From the NCBI GenBank assembly GCA_934122385.1, contig CAKOWP010000067.1, positions 1 through 5,528 on the forward strand: DNA of 5,528 nt. Reading direction: 5' to 3'. A model generated the notes under the pieces. The model was not told the DNA's origin and did not search any database. It saw only the letters and a program-made list of their open reading frames with translations. Source of the DNA: an uncultured Clostridia bacterium (GTDB taxonomy: Bacteria > Bacillota > Clostridia > TANB77 > CAG-508). This document shows, piece after piece, positions 5,124 through 5,528 of the stretch (positions are counted from its first letter, which is position 1; every line of letters begins with the position of its first letter). The position numbers were made by a program, and so were the translations under genes.

Positions 5124-5153
5124 ACAGAACCGTCCCTAAAGTGACATTTTTTA
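5097..5153 (-). repeat. Repeat copy B, inverted relative to copy A, after the nucleoside kinase gene
   Basis: On the minus strand 5153-5097 matches plus-strand 4640-4696 at 52 of 57 positions by hand count. It includes the same A6TGTC start, the GGGACGG junction and both 18-bp units (5132-5115 and 5114-5097). As in copy A, it begins exactly at a TAA stop codon (5153-5151). The closing arm is degenerate: only AATGTC (5097-5101 region) and GACATT (5143-5148 region) still pair well. A remnant AAAAAAGGA (5090-5082) then ATATTTTT (5076-5069) resembles the right arm of copy A. Termination here is probably weaker than at copy A. Confidence 0.88.
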
Positions 5154-5528
5154 ATGCAAATCAAATGTTCCTCCACCTAAAAATTCTTTTAATAGTGAAT
5201 TGTTTGGAACATAATCTCTTGGTATTTCTCTAAAATACTTCAAAATATTTATTAGTCTTTGAGCTTCAGCGTACTCTTTATATTCAGGTGTTATTTCTTT
5301 TAATAATGGCATTGCTATTGGCTTTAATGCATTTAATTCATATATTAATGATGTATTAAAAATTGTATCTGCTGATTCTTGGAATGGGAATATATTTTTT
5401 TCTTCTCCCTCTGTTACTTTGTGCCATGTATTTAATGTATGTAATGCTGAGTAACTTCTAAATTGATAATCCCTTACAATTCTTCTTATTAAACGAGTAT
5501 CTGTTGTTGAAATTCTATTGTATCTATC
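5151..5528 (-). CDS. Nucleoside kinase (uridine kinase family), C-terminal part (truncated by window edge)
   Basis: Only the last 125 residues are in the window; the frame is open to the right edge and ends at TAA 5153-5151. The segment reads IRRIVRDYQFRSYSALHTL, then W-HKVTEGEEKNIFPFQESAD, NTSLIYELNALKP, RLINILKYF, and ends LKEFLGGGTFDLH. This matches, from memory, the C-terminus of the long clostridial nucleoside kinases of about 550 aa, which join an N-terminal threonyl-tRNA-synthetase-like/TGS region to a uridine kinase/phosphoribulokinase P-loop domain and phosphorylate nucleosides with ATP or GTP. The P-loop and catalytic residues lie outside the window, so activity cannot be judged. 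No frameshift is seen. The stop codon is the first three bases of repeat copy B, and the RNHCP gene follows on the same strand 107 bp later. Confidence 0.85.
   Translation of the reverse strand, partial: DRYNRISTTDTRLIRRIVRDYQFRSYSALHTLNTWHKVTEGEEKNIFPFQESADTIFNTSLIYELNALKPIAMPLLKEITPEYKEYAEAQRLINILKYFREIPRDYVPNNSLLKEFLGGGTFDLH

Noticed and set aside
4640..5153. CRISPR array from the 18-bp repeated units
   Set aside because: The units are directly tandem with no spacers, occur as only two per site in opposite orientations, and sit in a terminator hairpin; no cas gene is present.
4982..5233. 83-aa plus-strand frame
   Set aside because: It is antisense to the RNHCP start, crosses repeat copy B and enters the nucleoside kinase antisense; no support for it as a gene.

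Overview
The window looks like a chromosomal segment from a low-GC, endospore-forming Firmicute, most likely an anaerobic clostridial lineage. The evidence is the strong A/T bias in coding and spacer DNA, textbook GGAGG ribosome binding sites, a rubrerythrin, a zinc-type ribosomal protein L28, a spoVM gene next to rpmB (an arrangement also known in Bacillus subtilis), and a clostridial-style long U32 protein. The species cannot be named from this sequence.

Layout. 1-461 (minus) is the N-terminal part of trigger factor (tig), cut by the window edge, with a clear promoter at 573-600. 702-902 (plus) is rpmB (L28), divergent from tig, with a hairpin terminator over its stop codon. Facing it on the minus strand are two very small genes: spoVM (1000-1074, 24 aa) and a 49-aa two-helix membrane protein (1094-1243) that ends 19 bp before spoVM. 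1319-1858 (minus) is a complete rubrerythrin. It is divergent from a large U32-family gene (2039-4642, plus, 867 aa), with both promoters in about 95 bp. 4726-5043 (minus) is a small RNHCP zinc-ribbon protein of unknown function. 5151-5528 (minus) is the C-terminal part of a uridine-kinase-like nucleoside kinase, cut by the right edge.

Themes. Trigger factor, L28 and probably the U32 protein (by analogy with RlhA and TrhP, which hydroxylate RNA) are linked to the ribosome, rubrerythrin handles peroxide, and SpoVM builds the spore coat. Nothing shows these genes working as one pathway; this reads as ordinary core genome with several short transcription units.

The least ordinary signal is non-coding. 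A 57-bp sequence occurs twice in inverted orientation (4640-4696 and 5097-5153, 52/57 identical by hand count), each copy containing two tandem 18-bp units. Each copy begins exactly at the TAA stop codon of a gene (U32 and nucleoside kinase), and together they bracket the RNHCP gene. The left copy is closed into a long, near-perfect hairpin; the right one has lost most of its closing arm. A third hairpin just after spoVM (958-994) may be a distant relative. This looks like a dispersed REP-like terminator element. I see no new defence system, CRISPR array, transposase, tRNA or rRNA here.
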